Below are positions 1 through 11,935 of a DNA stretch of 64,000 nucleotides, piece by piece; the stretch's first letter is position 1; the number at the start of each line of letters is the position of its first letter. The notes below the pieces were generated by a model. That model was not told the DNA's origin. It saw only the letters and a list, made by a program, of their open reading frames with translations, and made no database searches. The stretch spans positions 371,636-435,635 of the forward strand of contig CACPQG010000001.1 in NCBI GenBank assembly GCA_902636025.1, in the 5' to 3' direction. A program made the translations under genes and the position numbers. The stretch is from an uncultured Pelagibacteraceae bacterium (GTDB taxonomy: Bacteria; Pseudomonadota; Alphaproteobacteria; Pelagibacterales; Pelagibacteraceae).

Positions 1-26
1 AATATAGATAGATCCTTACTTGTCAT
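1..26 (-). CDS. 5' end of an unidentified CDS running off the left edge (starts MTSKDLSI...)
   Basis: Reverse complement reads AAAGGAGGAAAAATGACAAGTAAGGATCTATCTATA: strong Shine-Dalgarno followed by ATG. Product cannot be identified from 8 codons. Confidence 0.55.
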
Positions 27-119
27 TTTTCCTCCTTTGTTAGCAAGGTTTATTACAAGCCCCAATAAGGCGACTTATAAACTTTATGTAGGTATTAATT
101 AAAATCTTTCAAGTATGGA

Positions 120-2204
120 CTAAATTTTTTCTGCTATTTTTAAAATAAATGCATAGTCGAACGCTATTTCTTCAATAGCACCATCTCTGCCTGACTTACC
201 TCCGTGGCCTGCATTCATTTCAGTCTTAAGTAATAAAAGATTGTTATCAGTTTTATAATCTCTTAGTTTAGCTGTAAACTTTGCTGGTTCATCAAATAAA
301 ACTCTATTATCGCTTAAACTTGTTGTAATTAAAATATTTGGGTAATCCATTTTTCTTATATTGTTATATGGCGCATAAGAATAAATATAATCAAAGTGAT
401 CTTTATTATCTTTTGCGTTTCCAAATTCATCAAATTCTCCAATTGTTAACGGTAAAGAATGGTCTAGGTTGGTTGTTAGACTGTCAACAAATGGAACAGC
501 CATAATCATCCCTAAAAATAAATCTGGAGCCTTGTTAACAACTGCGCCCATCAGTAACCCTCCAGCTGAACCACCCATTCCTATAATCTTGCCCTTTGAA
601 GTATATTTTTTTTCTATCAAAAATTTTGCTGCAGCAATGTAATCATTAAAGGTATTTTTCTTATTAAGAAGTTTTCCTTCTTTCCACCACTTCATTCCTC
701 TTTCCATTCCCCCTCGTATATGAGCGGTTACCCAAATTATATTTCTATTAATTAGACTTAATCTCGTAGAAGAAAATGATGGAGACATTGAAGCACCATA
801 AGAACCATACCCATATAAAAGAAGATTTGCAGATCCATCCAAAGGAGTATCTTTGTGCCTAGTTATTGTTAAAGGTACTTTTCTTCCATCATCAGAACTA
901 CATTCAATTCTTTGCACTATATAGTTTTTTGGATCATGTCCTGTTGGAATAACTTGTTCCTTTACTAATTTTTTTTCTTTAGTCTTTAAATTATATAAAT
1001 AGGTCCTCGCTTGAGTTTTTGGAGTAGAATATGAAATATAAATTAGATCAGTATTTCTATCTTTTTGTGTATGTGAAATACTACCATCATAAACTTCTTC
1101 ATCAGTAAAAATAAGCTCTTCCTCCTTATTTGAATTGATATCTCTTACAAAGATTTTATCTAAAGCGTTATTAAGTTCAGATCTAATAATCCAATTTTTT
1201 AAAAATGTTAGTCCACCAATCATTGTTTCATTTTTAGCTGGGATAAATACTTCCCATTTAGATGCCTCGATATCTCTCGATCTTTCTATTTTGAAATCTT
1301 CTGCACCTTTGTTGGTGTGAATATAAAAATAACCACCCCAAGAACTTACGCTATATATAATTCCTTTTTCTCTTTTTCTTACTATTTTTGGTTTAGGTAA
1401 ACTCTCATTACTTTTAAAATAATATTTCTCAGAGGTGTTATGATCAGAGGAATTAATAAAATAGTATTTTTCATCTGCGCTAATACCAATGCTTACAGTA
1501 AATGCTGGGGTTCTTTCCTCAAAGATCAATAGATCTTCTTTGATTGATTTACCAATTTCATGCCTGAAAATTTTTTTAGGTCTGTGATTTTCATCAAGCT
1601 TAGAATAAAAAATAAATCTGTCATCTAAACTAAACAAGATAGAACCTGAGGTATTTTCAATTTTATCTGTAATAATCTTATTTGTCTTAATATCTCTTAC
1701 ATGAATAGTGAAATACTCAGAACCTTTCAAATCTAATGAATACGCTAAATATTTATCGTTGTAGCTTACTTCTAAATCACCAACCCCAAAATATTTAGTT
1801 TTAAGTTTTTCTTTCTCTTTATCTCCATTCCAAATTTCCTCAATATTATTAGAACCAATTTTTTTTCTTAATTTAATTGAATAATTTCCTTTTGTTGTTG
1901 TTTTAGTCCAATATTCATAATTTTTATCTTTGAACGGCAAAGACTCATCATCTAATTTAATTCTTCCCTTGATTTCATCAAAAAGTTTTTTTTGATATTC
2001 TTTCGTATCCTTTAAATTCTCCTCTGTATATTTATTTTCATCTTCTAGATATTTTCTTACCTCTGGTAAGAGTTTAGAGCTGTCTTTTAAAACCTCTAAA
2101 ATATTATTTTGATGAATCCAGCTATAATTATCTTCCCATGTCACATTGTGACAAGATTTTAGTTCTGGTTTTTTCTCAAGTTGTGGTATTTTCATTTTTA
2201 ACAT
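120..2204 (-). CDS. ptrB: Oligopeptidase B / prolyl oligopeptidase family S9 peptidase
   Basis: 694-aa ORF; GGSAGGLLMG nucleophile motif, LLLYGYGSYG and C-terminal NAGHGGKSGR catalytic His context. Confidence 0.9.
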   Translation of the reverse strand: MLKMKIPQLEKKPELKSCHNVTWEDNYSWIHQNNILEVLKDSSKLLPEVRKYLEDENKYTEENLKDTKEYQKKLFDEIKGRIKLDDESLPFKDKNYEYWTKTTTKGNYSIKLRKKIGSNNIEEIWNGDKEKEKLKTKYFGVGDLEVSYNDKYLAYSLDLKGSEYFTIHVRDIKTNKIITDKIENTSGSILFSLDDRFIFYSKLDENHRPKKIFRHEIGKSIKEDLLIFEERTPAFTVSIGISADEKYYFINSSDHNTSEKYYFKSNESLPKPKIVRKREKGIIYSVSSWGGYFYIHTNKGAEDFKIERSRDIEASKWEVFIPAKNETMIGGLTFLKNWIIRSELNNALDKIFVRDINSNKEEELIFTDEEVYDGSISHTQKDRNTDLIYISYSTPKTQARTYLYNLKTKEKKLVKEQVIPTGHDPKNYIVQRIECSSDDGRKVPLTITRHKDTPLDGSANLLLYGYGSYGASMSPSFSSTRLSLINRNIIWVTAHIRGGMERGMKWWKEGKLLNKKNTFNDYIAAAKFLIEKKYTSKGKIIGMGGSAGGLLMGAVVNKAPDLFLGMIMAVPFVDSLTTNLDHSLPLTIGEFDEFGNAKDNKDHFDYIYSYAPYNNIRKMDYPNILITTSLSDNRVLFDEPAKFTAKLRDYKTDNNLLLLKTEMNAGHGGKSGRDGAIEEIAFDYAFILKIAEKI

Positions 2205-2211
2205 CTATTAC

Positions 2212-2721
2212 ATGAATATTTTTTTCTTAACACTAATTATTTTTGTCCTAGTCTATTTATTACTTAATTGGTTTGTAAAGACATCAAGTGCTAAAATTTC
2301 TAAAGGAATTAGAACTTTTACTATTATTTTATCTATAGTTCTTGCTGTGATAATGGCCTTTGCCGGAAGGTATATATTTTCTTTACCATTTTTACTTATG
2401 ATTTTGCCATTAATAAAGACCAAAGCTGGTTTGACCTTACTTCAATTAGTAAGAATTTGGGGCCTAGTAAGATTCTTAAAAAATTCAGGAAGGTTTAATT
2501 TTAATAATATGGGATCAGCACCTAATACACAGTCTATATCATTAGATGAGGCTTACAAAATACTAAATTTAAATCCAAAAAAAAAGTATTCTAAAGAAGA
2601 AGTTATGAAATCTTATAAAAATATTATGAAAAAAATTCACCCAGATGTAAGTCCCGATTTATCTAGATTAGCAGCAATAGTAAATGAGGCTAAGGAAATA
2701 GTTTTGAAAGATGTTAGTTAA
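2212..2721 (+). CDS. Membrane-anchored J-domain protein
   Basis: N-terminal TM segments; C-terminal J-domain-like segment with HPD (KKIHPDVSPD). Confidence 0.75.
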   Translation: MNIFFLTLIIFVLVYLLLNWFVKTSSAKISKGIRTFTIILSIVLAVIMAFAGRYIFSLPFLLMILPLIKTKAGLTLLQLVRIWGLVRFLKNSGRFNFNNMGSAPNTQSISLDEAYKILNLNPKKKYSKEEVMKSYKNIMKKIHPDVSPDLSRLAAIVNEAKEIVLKDVS

Positions 2722-3679
2722 TTAATTCATTAAATTTATAAAATATCTTTTGTGGATCAATTTTCTCTTTACCTAAAGTATCATGTTTGACTGTAACCTC
2801 CCCGTCAGGAATTATTGGAAACATTTTTGAACTATAACTCCCATATAGCAAAGGTGTATCTGCCATTAAAACTATAGTTGGTATACCAATTGCAGCGGAT
2901 AAGTGACTAAAGCTAGAGTCATTACAAACTGCTACATCGCAATTAGCAATTATAGGCAAGATTTGAAACAAACTCATTTTATCTAAAGTTAAACATTTAG
3001 AATTATATTTTGAATTCAATATATCCTTTAAAATAATTTGCTCTTCTTCATTAGTTCCTGTGGCTAAAAAAAATCTACAATTATGTTTGTTTTCACACAT
3101 TTCCATAAATCTCAAAAATATTTTTGATGGTATTCTTTTAGTATTTCCAGACCCCCCTATACCTAATATTATATTTTTTTCACTCTTTGTTATTTTTAAC
3201 TTAATTGCTGTTTCAGAAATACTTTTTTTATCTACGTTGATTACGGGTTCACTTTTTACAGTTTCACCAATAGAATTTTTTAGAAAATTTTGTGCTGCTA
3301 AAATAATATGCTGGTTTTTTTTTTTAAACAATGGATATTGATGTATCTCTTTGATAGATGCCAATTTACATATTAACTTGTATCTTAAAGACGAATTAAA
3401 AATAAATACTTTTTCAAAATTATATTTTTTTAATTGATTTGCTAAACTGATTGATCCAAAAATTCCATCATGTGTCCCTTTTTTATTCTTATTAGTTCTG
3501 TCTAAATTTATAATTTCTCTAATATATTTGTTATTCTTCAAAATTTCTGAGGCTTTAGAGTTTTCTTTAACTAGAATGTCAACTTTTGTATTATATTTTT
3601 TTGATATCGCTTCTATAAAAGGTAAATATATTATCATATCACCAATACCCATTCTGTTTTGAATAGCTAGAATTTTCAT
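2714..3679 (-). CDS. Glycosyltransferase family 9 (heptosyltransferase-like)
   Basis: 321-aa ORF with N-terminal GIGDMIIYLPFIEAI and C-terminal CNDSSFSHLSAAIGIPTIVLMADT typical of GT9. Confidence 0.75.
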   Translation of the reverse strand: MKILAIQNRMGIGDMIIYLPFIEAISKKYNTKVDILVKENSKASEILKNNKYIREIINLDRTNKNKKGTHDGIFGSISLANQLKKYNFEKVFIFNSSLRYKLICKLASIKEIHQYPLFKKKNQHIILAAQNFLKNSIGETVKSEPVINVDKKSISETAIKLKITKSEKNIILGIGGSGNTKRIPSKIFLRFMEMCENKHNCRFFLATGTNEEEQIILKDILNSKYNSKCLTLDKMSLFQILPIIANCDVAVCNDSSFSHLSAAIGIPTIVLMADTPLLYGSYSSKMFPIIPDGEVTVKHDTLGKEKIDPQKIFYKFNELIN

Positions 3680-3726
3680 TTTTTTATCAACTTTACTAAA
3701 ATTTTATTTTTATATAAGTTTTTATT

Positions 3727-4611
3727 ATGAGTAAAATTAATGGCATTTATGCGGCTTCGGTATCTGTGTTAGATAAAGAATTGAATCTAAATATAGATAA
3801 AACAATTAAACATGCAGAAAATTTAATATTACAAGGCTGTCATGGAGTTGTGATTTTTGGTAGCACGGGACAAGCTCAATTAATTTCTGTTTCAGAAAAA
3901 ATTAAATTAATTGAGAAACTTTCAAAAAATAAATTTAAAAATAATTTTATAATTGGCACTGGTTTTAATTCACTTAAAGAAACTATTTCATTTCTTAATG
4001 TATGTAAAAATTTTAATTTTGAGAATTTTCTTATAATGCCACCAGCGTATTACGTTTATGCAGATAATGATGCGATTAAATTTTACTCTGAGATAATCAA
4101 AATTCACCCATGGTGTAAAATCGTTTTATATAATTTTGAAAAATTATGTGGATATAAATTTTCAGTAGAATGTGTTGAGGAGCTTGTAAAAATTTACCCA
4201 GATCAAATCATAGGAGTTAAAGACAGCACATATAATTTGTACAAAAACTTAAAATTAAAAAATTTTTCTATCTTACCTGGCTCAGAAACAAAATTATTAA
4301 ATGGTTTAGAATTGGGATGTTCAGGAATAATTACTGCAACCTGCAATGTTACAGCAGAATTATCAAGAAATGTTTATGATAACTTTATTAATAAAATAGA
4401 TCAAACTAATAACCAAAAATTATGTAATGTACGAGAGGAATTTGATAAATACAATTTAATATCTAGTATCCATACAATTTTATCAATTTCAGATAATTCT
4501 TATACTAATTTATTGCCGCCACTTTCGTTATTAAATCAAGATAGCAAAAAAAAATTACTTGATGAATTAGCCAAATTAGATTTTAATTATAACTTTTTAA
4601 AGGTAGCTTAA
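3727..4611 (+). CDS. Dihydrodipicolinate synthase family (DapA/NanA-like) aldolase
   Basis: GxTGQ-type motif (FGSTGQAQLIS), Schiff-base lysine context IIGVKDST. Confidence 0.8.
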   Translation: MSKINGIYAASVSVLDKELNLNIDKTIKHAENLILQGCHGVVIFGSTGQAQLISVSEKIKLIEKLSKNKFKNNFIIGTGFNSLKETISFLNVCKNFNFENFLIMPPAYYVYADNDAIKFYSEIIKIHPWCKIVLYNFEKLCGYKFSVECVEELVKIYPDQIIGVKDSTYNLYKNLKLKNFSILPGSETKLLNGLELGCSGIITATCNVTAELSRNVYDNFINKIDQTNNQKLCNVREEFDKYNLISSIHTILSISDNSYTNLLPPLSLLNQDSKKKLLDELAKLDFNYNFLKVA

Positions 4612-4612
4612 A

Positions 4613-5806
4613 ATGAAACTAGCAAAGTTCTTAAATAGCTTATTTATTAAAAATGGATTTATTTTAATCGATGCTGATAGCAACAAGTATAAGATTGGAA
4701 ATCCTAAAAAAGAAAATCCAATTATTCTTAGACTTTTGGATAGAAGTTTACATTCAAAATTACTTTTTCATCCAGATCTTTATTTTGGAGAAGCTTATTC
4801 AAATGGATCAGTTGTTATTGAAAATGGATCAATAACAGACTTTTTAGAAATTGCATTTGAAAATATCGGAAGGGGTGAGATAAATAATTATGGAATGATA
4901 ATAAATAAACTCAGAGGATTCTATAAAACCCTAACAAGTTTCAACTTTATAAAAAAATCGAAAAAAAATGTTGCACATCATTATGATATATCTGAAAAAC
5001 TTTATGATTTATTTTTGGATGAGAAAAGACAATATTCTTGCGCGTATTTTAAAGATGAAAAAAATACTTTAGAAGAAGCTCAAAATAATAAGATCGACCA
5101 TATAATTAAAAAACTTAAATTAGAAAATGATCAAAGAGTTTTAGACATTGGAAGTGGATGGGGGACATTAGCCTTAGAAATAGCAAAAAAAACCAAATGT
5201 TCCGTACTTGGCATTACTCTTTCAGAAAACCAGTTGCAATATAGCAAACAAAAAGCAAAAGAGATGAACTTAGAAAATCAAGTTGATTTTAGACTTGAGG
5301 ATTATAGAAATTTAAATGAAAAGTTTGACAGGATAGTGAGTGTTGGAATGTTTGAACATGTAGGAAAGAAGTTTTATAGGAAATACTTTAATACAGTATC
5401 AAAACTACTTTCCGAAGATGGTATTGCATTGATACATACGATCGGATCAATAAATCCACCACGTGATCCACAGCCATGGATAAATAAATATATTTTTCCT
5501 GGAGGATATACACCAAGTTTAAGTGAAGTAGCTTTACCAATTGAAAAATCTGGATTAATACTTTCTGATATTGAAGTTTTAAGAAAGCATTATGCTTACA
5601 CCTTAAGACACTGGAAAGAACGATTTCTCAGTAAAAAAAGTCAGGTTTTAGAAATGTTTGATGAAAAATTTTTTAGAATGTGGGAATTTTATCTTGCAAG
5701 TTGTGAAATGGCTTTTAAATGGGGAGACCAGGTTGTATTTCAATTCCAATTATCTAAAAAATTAGATTCTGTACCGAACACAAGAGACTATATTTATCAA
5801 CAATAA
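4613..5806 (+). CDS. Cyclopropane-fatty-acyl-phospholipid synthase family methyltransferase
   Basis: 397 aa; HHYDISEKLYDLFLD, VLDIGSGWGTLALEIA, SVGMFEHVG motifs. Confidence 0.88.
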   Translation: MKLAKFLNSLFIKNGFILIDADSNKYKIGNPKKENPIILRLLDRSLHSKLLFHPDLYFGEAYSNGSVVIENGSITDFLEIAFENIGRGEINNYGMIINKLRGFYKTLTSFNFIKKSKKNVAHHYDISEKLYDLFLDEKRQYSCAYFKDEKNTLEEAQNNKIDHIIKKLKLENDQRVLDIGSGWGTLALEIAKKTKCSVLGITLSENQLQYSKQKAKEMNLENQVDFRLEDYRNLNEKFDRIVSVGMFEHVGKKFYRKYFNTVSKLLSEDGIALIHTIGSINPPRDPQPWINKYIFPGGYTPSLSEVALPIEKSGLILSDIEVLRKHYAYTLRHWKERFLSKKSQVLEMFDEKFFRMWEFYLASCEMAFKWGDQVVFQFQLSKKLDSVPNTRDYIYQQ

Positions 5807-5832
5807 ATTGATAAATCTCTAAAACCCACTAA

Positions 5833-6990
5833 ATGAAAAAAAAGAAAAAAAAAAATAAAAAAGTTAAAAGAGTCTCTAAAATCAAAAAGACTAAAAAATC
5901 CTCAATAAAGTCGAAAAAACGAAAAAAAACAAAAAAGAGAAAGAAAAATATAAAAAAAAAATTTAAAGTTGATAATAAAAATAAAAAAAATCAAGTCCTT
6001 TTAAGATTAATAAGATTTCAAAGCTCTTTGAAGCCTGACATTAAAATAAGCTTTAATCCTTTTGTAGCTATCGATACCTTCCTTCAAAAATTCTTTACAA
6101 AAATTTCAGATACAATCAATGAGTACAAGGTATTACAAAAAGATGAAACGAGAAGAAAAAAAATTGAGGAAATGGAAAGAATTGAAAAAGAGAAAATCGA
6201 TAAAAAATTACGTCTAGAAGAAGAAAAGCAAGCTAATTTAAAACTCAAAGAACAACTATTAAAAGATGAGATAAAATTAGAGAAAGAGAGAGTTAAAGAT
6301 ATCAAATCATTTTTAAGAAAAGAACAGGCGATAATAAGACAAGAACAAGCTGAAAAGCAGAGAAAATTCCTTGAACAACTAAAATTAGAAAAACAAATTG
6401 AAAAATTTAGAATAAGAGAAATAAAAGAATTAGAACAATTAGAAAAAATCTCACTAAAAGAAAAAAGAGAGGACTATGCTGGTCTTCAGGAGAGAATAGA
6501 TAAATTAAGAGAAAAATATAGAATTATAAGAGACCAAAAAATTCGAGAGCGAGTAGAGGCTCTTGGGGTAAAAATACAAGGTGACGAAGATAGGGAAACG
6601 CTACTTCAAAAAGAAAAAGATTATACATTAGCAAGACAAAAAATTGAGTTTGCTTTAGAGAGTTTTTATAGAAGCGCAAGCAGTTTGGTTTTCCAATTAA
6701 ATAAAAGACATATCACAAGACAGATGTCTATTTTAAGATGTATAGATCGAAGATTTGAAACTGGAGAAATTTTCATTAAATGGGATGAAAATGAAGATGA
6801 TAATTGGCTGATATTAATTTATATTAAAAATAATTCGCCTGATGAAGGAATAATAATAGAAGATAAAACTAATCCAGAAAAAAATTTATCTTACGATTAC
6901 AAAACTACAGAAATTTTTAAAGCTTCAGATCAAATGGTTGACTCGTTAACACAGTTAATTGCAAGAGTAAGAAAAAAAAAGGAAAATTAA
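5833..6990 (+). CDS. Hypothetical protein: lysine-rich N-terminus, charged coiled coil, C-terminal domain
   Basis: 385-aa ORF starting MKKKKKKNKKVKRVSKIKKTKK; central E/K/R heptad-like region; less biased final ~130 aa. Confidence 0.7.
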   Translation: MKKKKKKNKKVKRVSKIKKTKKSSIKSKKRKKTKKRKKNIKKKFKVDNKNKKNQVLLRLIRFQSSLKPDIKISFNPFVAIDTFLQKFFTKISDTINEYKVLQKDETRRKKIEEMERIEKEKIDKKLRLEEEKQANLKLKEQLLKDEIKLEKERVKDIKSFLRKEQAIIRQEQAEKQRKFLEQLKLEKQIEKFRIREIKELEQLEKISLKEKREDYAGLQERIDKLREKYRIIRDQKIRERVEALGVKIQGDEDRETLLQKEKDYTLARQKIEFALESFYRSASSLVFQLNKRHITRQMSILRCIDRRFETGEIFIKWDENEDDNWLILIYIKNNSPDEGIIIEDKTNPEKNLSYDYKTTEIFKASDQMVDSLTQLIARVRKKKEN

Positions 6991-6994
6991 TTTT

Positions 6995-7675
6995 TTAATT
7001 ATATTTCTTTAATTTATATTCCCATCTGCCCATTCTTTCATATGCAACTTTTAAAATTATATTTGTGCTAGGGTCTATCCATATTATAAAATCAAGCTTT
7101 TTATCTTCAGGGAGGTTTTGGTTTTTTGATTTCAAACTAAATTTTTTTGTTTCTATTTTTCTGTCCAAAATTTTTATTAATTCATCGCCTATATATTTTA
7201 CCTCTTGTTTTTTTACACTTCCTGATAAAGGGCTTATTTGGGTATCAGTCTGTAAAATTTGATAGTTCCACCAGTTTCCTATAACATTATTTAGAGCAGC
7301 ACTTCCTTTATACGATGAACCGTTTATTAAATATTGAGTTTTATCCTCTGAAAGTTTTAAATTTACATATTTTACTTTTTTATTTTGAAAAGTTTCAGAT
7401 TCAAATGAAACTAACTTATTATTCTCGTAAAATTCAATACCCAAGCTATCAATTTTGAATAAATTTACCCCTAAAACATCGACTTTGAATTTTGTTTCAT
7501 TTTCAACTTTCAAAAAATTATTTTCTTTTGAGAATTTGTAATTAGAAAAACCAATTACATCCCCATTTCTTAATACTTCCATTTCTATAAACTTTAAATC
7601 AATTAGTTCTTTGGAGACAGAAGTTTTAAAGATACCTAAAGTTAATATTATAGCAGTAATGAAGATTTTTTTCAT
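6995..7675 (-). CDS. Exported protein, DUF6134-like
   Basis: Start moved to MKKIFITAIILTLG (signal peptide-like); ends FIIWIDPSTNIILKVAYERMGRWEYKLKKY. Family assignment from memory. Confidence 0.6.
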   Translation of the reverse strand: MKKIFITAIILTLGIFKTSVSKELIDLKFIEMEVLRNGDVIGFSNYKFSKENNFLKVENETKFKVDVLGVNLFKIDSLGIEFYENNKLVSFESETFQNKKVKYVNLKLSEDKTQYLINGSSYKGSAALNNVIGNWWNYQILQTDTQISPLSGSVKKQEVKYIGDELIKILDRKIETKKFSLKSKNQNLPEDKKLDFIIWIDPSTNIILKVAYERMGRWEYKLKKYN

Positions 7676-7774
7676 AAAAGTAAGTTTATAGATTTTTTTA
7701 ATTACTAAAATAAGATTATTTATTTGCAAATTATTTTTTATTAGGATTTATTAAGTTTTATTACTAAATAAACT

Positions 7775-8422
7775 ATGTTTCTAAAAATTAAAAATATTCC
7801 ACAGGTTTCATGGAGTTCTAAAAATCCTCTTAATTTAAAACCAAAATTATCAACTTTTTTCTTTTTATGCTTTGGGCTAAGTTTATTTGGTATAGGTGAA
7901 GGTTTACTGCTTGTATCTTATACCGGTGCTTCTCCATGGAGTGTATTAGCTCAAGGTATTTCATTGAAAGTAAATGCTTCAATTGGAATTATAACTTTTT
8001 TTATTAGTATTTTCGTTATCTCTCTTTGGGTATTTTTGAGCCAAAAACCAGGAATTGGTACAATCCTTAATGCAGTAATTATAGCAACAATGATAGATCT
8101 CTGTTTAAATTATGTTTCCACTCCCGAAGGCTTTCTTTTAAAAATGATCTTAGCAGTAGCAGCTGTCCTGCTCGTTGGAATAGGAAGTGGTATTTATCTT
8201 GTAGCTAATTTAGGCCCCGGTCCTAGAGATGGTTTGATGACTGGACTTCAAAAAAAAACACATTTGCCAATAGCAGCAGTTAGAGCATTTTTAGAAATAA
8301 CAGTAGTTAGTATTGGTTGGTATTTAGGTGGGACAGTTGGTATTGGAACCATACTTTTTGCCTTTGGTATTGGACCATCAGTGGCACTTGGTTTATTTAT
8401 TGTTGGTAGAATTTTTAAATAA
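7775..8422 (+). CDS. YitT/YczE-family integral membrane protein
   Basis: 215 aa, multiple TM; YTGASPWSVLAQGIS and NLGPGPRDGLMTGLQ motifs. Confidence 0.75.
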   Translation: MFLKIKNIPQVSWSSKNPLNLKPKLSTFFFLCFGLSLFGIGEGLLLVSYTGASPWSVLAQGISLKVNASIGIITFFISIFVISLWVFLSQKPGIGTILNAVIIATMIDLCLNYVSTPEGFLLKMILAVAAVLLVGIGSGIYLVANLGPGPRDGLMTGLQKKTHLPIAAVRAFLEITVVSIGWYLGGTVGIGTILFAFGIGPSVALGLFIVGRIFK

Positions 8423-8463
8423 TTTCTTGTATTTTAGTAATCGAATCATTATTTTAAAATTGT

Positions 8464-8847
8464 ATGAGAGATCTTGTAAAATATTTACAACTTGGCTTAC
8501 TTGGAATAATTTTAGTTAGTACTATCATTGCTGTAGTTTTAGAGATTAAACTAATGTTCATAAATACATCAGTAACTCTTGCTGATTTACTTTTAATGTT
8601 CCTATACTTAGAGGTGCTTGCAATGGTTAGAGTGTTTTGGGATCAACAGTCAATTAGTATTACTTTACCACTTTTAATTGCAATTACTGCTCTTTCACGA
8701 TTCATAATTTTGCAAGGAAAGGAAATGGATCCTTCAGCACTAGTCTACGAAGCGGTAGCCATTGTATTAATTGCTGGGGCAATTGTTATATTAAGGTTAA
8801 GACATAGCGATAAGCTAGGAATATCAAAAAAAAAGAAAAGTAAGTAA
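8464..8847 (+). CDS. PsiE-family (phosphate-starvation-inducible E-like) membrane protein
   Basis: 127 aa, four TM segments, FLYLEVLAMVRVFW context. Confidence 0.65.
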   Translation: MRDLVKYLQLGLLGIILVSTIIAVVLEIKLMFINTSVTLADLLLMFLYLEVLAMVRVFWDQQSISITLPLLIAITALSRFIILQGKEMDPSALVYEAVAIVLIAGAIVILRLRHSDKLGISKKKKSK

Positions 8848-8970
8848 ATTTAATTTTCAACAAATTAGTGATTTATACAACTTATTAAGAAGCGTATGAT
8901 TTTAATATGTGGTTTGTTAGAATTAGACTACATAAATTTGTTAGATTGACTTTTCATCCACCATGAAGAG

Positions 8971-9009
8971 GATAGGCAAAAAAAAGGGCAGTAAAAACCG
9001 CCCTTTTTG
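8971..9009 (-). terminator. Rho-independent terminator downstream of groEL
   Basis: 9-bp perfect stem AAAAAGGGC (8981-8989) / GCCCTTTTT (9000-9008), 10-nt loop; on the minus strand it is followed by a T-tract. Confidence 0.8.
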
Positions 9010-9034
9010 AATTTTTGTTTGAGAACAATGGGGA

Positions 9035-10705
<1,671 letters not shown>

Positions 10706-10999
10706 TTATTTTCCTGTTGAAATACCCATAATGTCCGACTCTTTCATTATGCTGTATTCTTTTCCATCAATTTTAACTTCTGTACCAGACCATTTACCGA
10801 AAAGAACTTTATCTCCAACTTTAACATCCATTGGGATTATCTTTCCGTCTTCAGTTTTTGCTCCTCCGCCTACAGCAACAACTTTACCTTCTTGCGGTTT
10901 TTCCTGAGCCGTGTCTGGTATGATTATTCCACCCGCAGTTTTTTCACTGCCATCTAGAACTTCAATAAGCACTCTATCGTGCAAAGGTTTAAATTTCAT
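10706..10999 (-). CDS. groES: Co-chaperonin GroES
   Basis: Start at [17 protein letters not shown] with upstream AGGAGT; the ORF track extends 9 codons too far. Confidence 0.98.
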   Translation of the reverse strand: MKFKPLHDRVLIEVLDGSEKTAGGIIIPDTAQEKPQEGKVVAVGGGAKTEDGKIIPMDVKVGDKVLFGKWSGTEVKIDGKEYSIMKESDIMGISTGK

Positions 11000-11024
11000 A
11001 AAAACTCCTATAAATATGTGGATC

Positions 11025-11053
11025 ATATAAAGATGCTTGGCTATTATTTCAAG
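11025..11053 (-). promoter_or_regulatory. Candidate sigma-32-type heat-shock promoter of groES-groEL
   Basis: Minus strand: CTTGAAA (11053-11047), 15-nt spacer, TTTATAT (11031-11025), about 25 nt before the groES ATG. No CIRCE inverted repeat seen. Confidence 0.5.
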
Positions 11054-11119
11054 ATATCATCAAGAAATTTAAACCTAAAAAACCAAGAAATATTGATTTT
11101 TTTAAGCTATATCTCCTAA

Positions 11120-11935
11120 ATGCCAAAAAATTTAGATGATTTAGGACTGAAGACAGTAGCGAACAGCTACGATGTCTTCTTTATTGATATTTGGGGAGTA
11201 CTTCATAACGGAATAAGTCTTCATCAAAATTCTGTTAATGTTTTAAACGAATTAGAAAAATTAAATAAGAAATATATTTTGCTCACTAATGCACCAAGAC
11301 CAAATAGTACAGTAATTGAATTCTTAAAAAAGATGGGATTAGATGAAAATAAATGTAGCAAAGTTTATACATCTGGGGAATCTGCACTGAAACATTTAGA
11401 AAAAAATTATAAAGAGAAGAAATTTTATCATATTGGACCCTCAAGAGATTTTGATCTTTTTAAACTGTTTGAAAAAAATAAAATTGATAATTTAGAACAA
11501 TCAAATTTTATATTATGCACAGGACTTTTCGAGGAATATGAAGAAGACTTAAAATATTATAAAGAAATATTTAAAAATGTAATTGGTAAAATAATGATAT
11601 GTACAAATCCTGATTTAATTGTAGATAGAGGCAATGTTACAGAGTATTGTGCAGGCTCGGTAGCAAAAATATTCGAGGATCTTGGAGGAAAGGTTGAATA
11701 TTTTGGAAAACCTTATCCACCAGTATATCGACAAGCTGCGGACATAAAAAATAAAAAAATATTATGTATCGGAGATAATCTTAATACGGATATCAAAGGA
11801 GCTAATATTCAAAATTTCGACTCTATGCTAATATCATCGGGTATACATAAAAAAGAAATAGATAAAAATATTGAAAAAGTTCAATTAAAATACAATGTAA
11901 AGATTAATTATTATCAATCACACTTAAAATGGTAA
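11120..11935 (+). CDS. TIGR01459-type HAD-superfamily class IIA hydrolase
   Basis: FIDIWGVLHNG, LLTNAPRP, CIGDNLNTDIKGA motifs. Confidence 0.85.
   Translation: MPKNLDDLGLKTVANSYDVFFIDIWGVLHNGISLHQNSVNVLNELEKLNKKYILLTNAPRPNSTVIEFLKKMGLDENKCSKVYTSGESALKHLEKNYKEKKFYHIGPSRDFDLFKLFEKNKIDNLEQSNFILCTGLFEEYEEDLKYYKEIFKNVIGKIMICTNPDLIVDRGNVTEYCAGSVAKIFEDLGGKVEYFGKPYPPVYRQAADIKNKKILCIGDNLNTDIKGANIQNFDSMLISSGIHKKEIDKNIEKVQLKYNVKINYYQSHLKW

Noticed and set aside
8848-9034. Possible RNA gene or small ORF in the gap after the PsiE-like gene
   Set aside because: Apart from the groEL terminator hairpin I found no tRNA fold, and the longest plus-strand ORF read there is about 17 codons.
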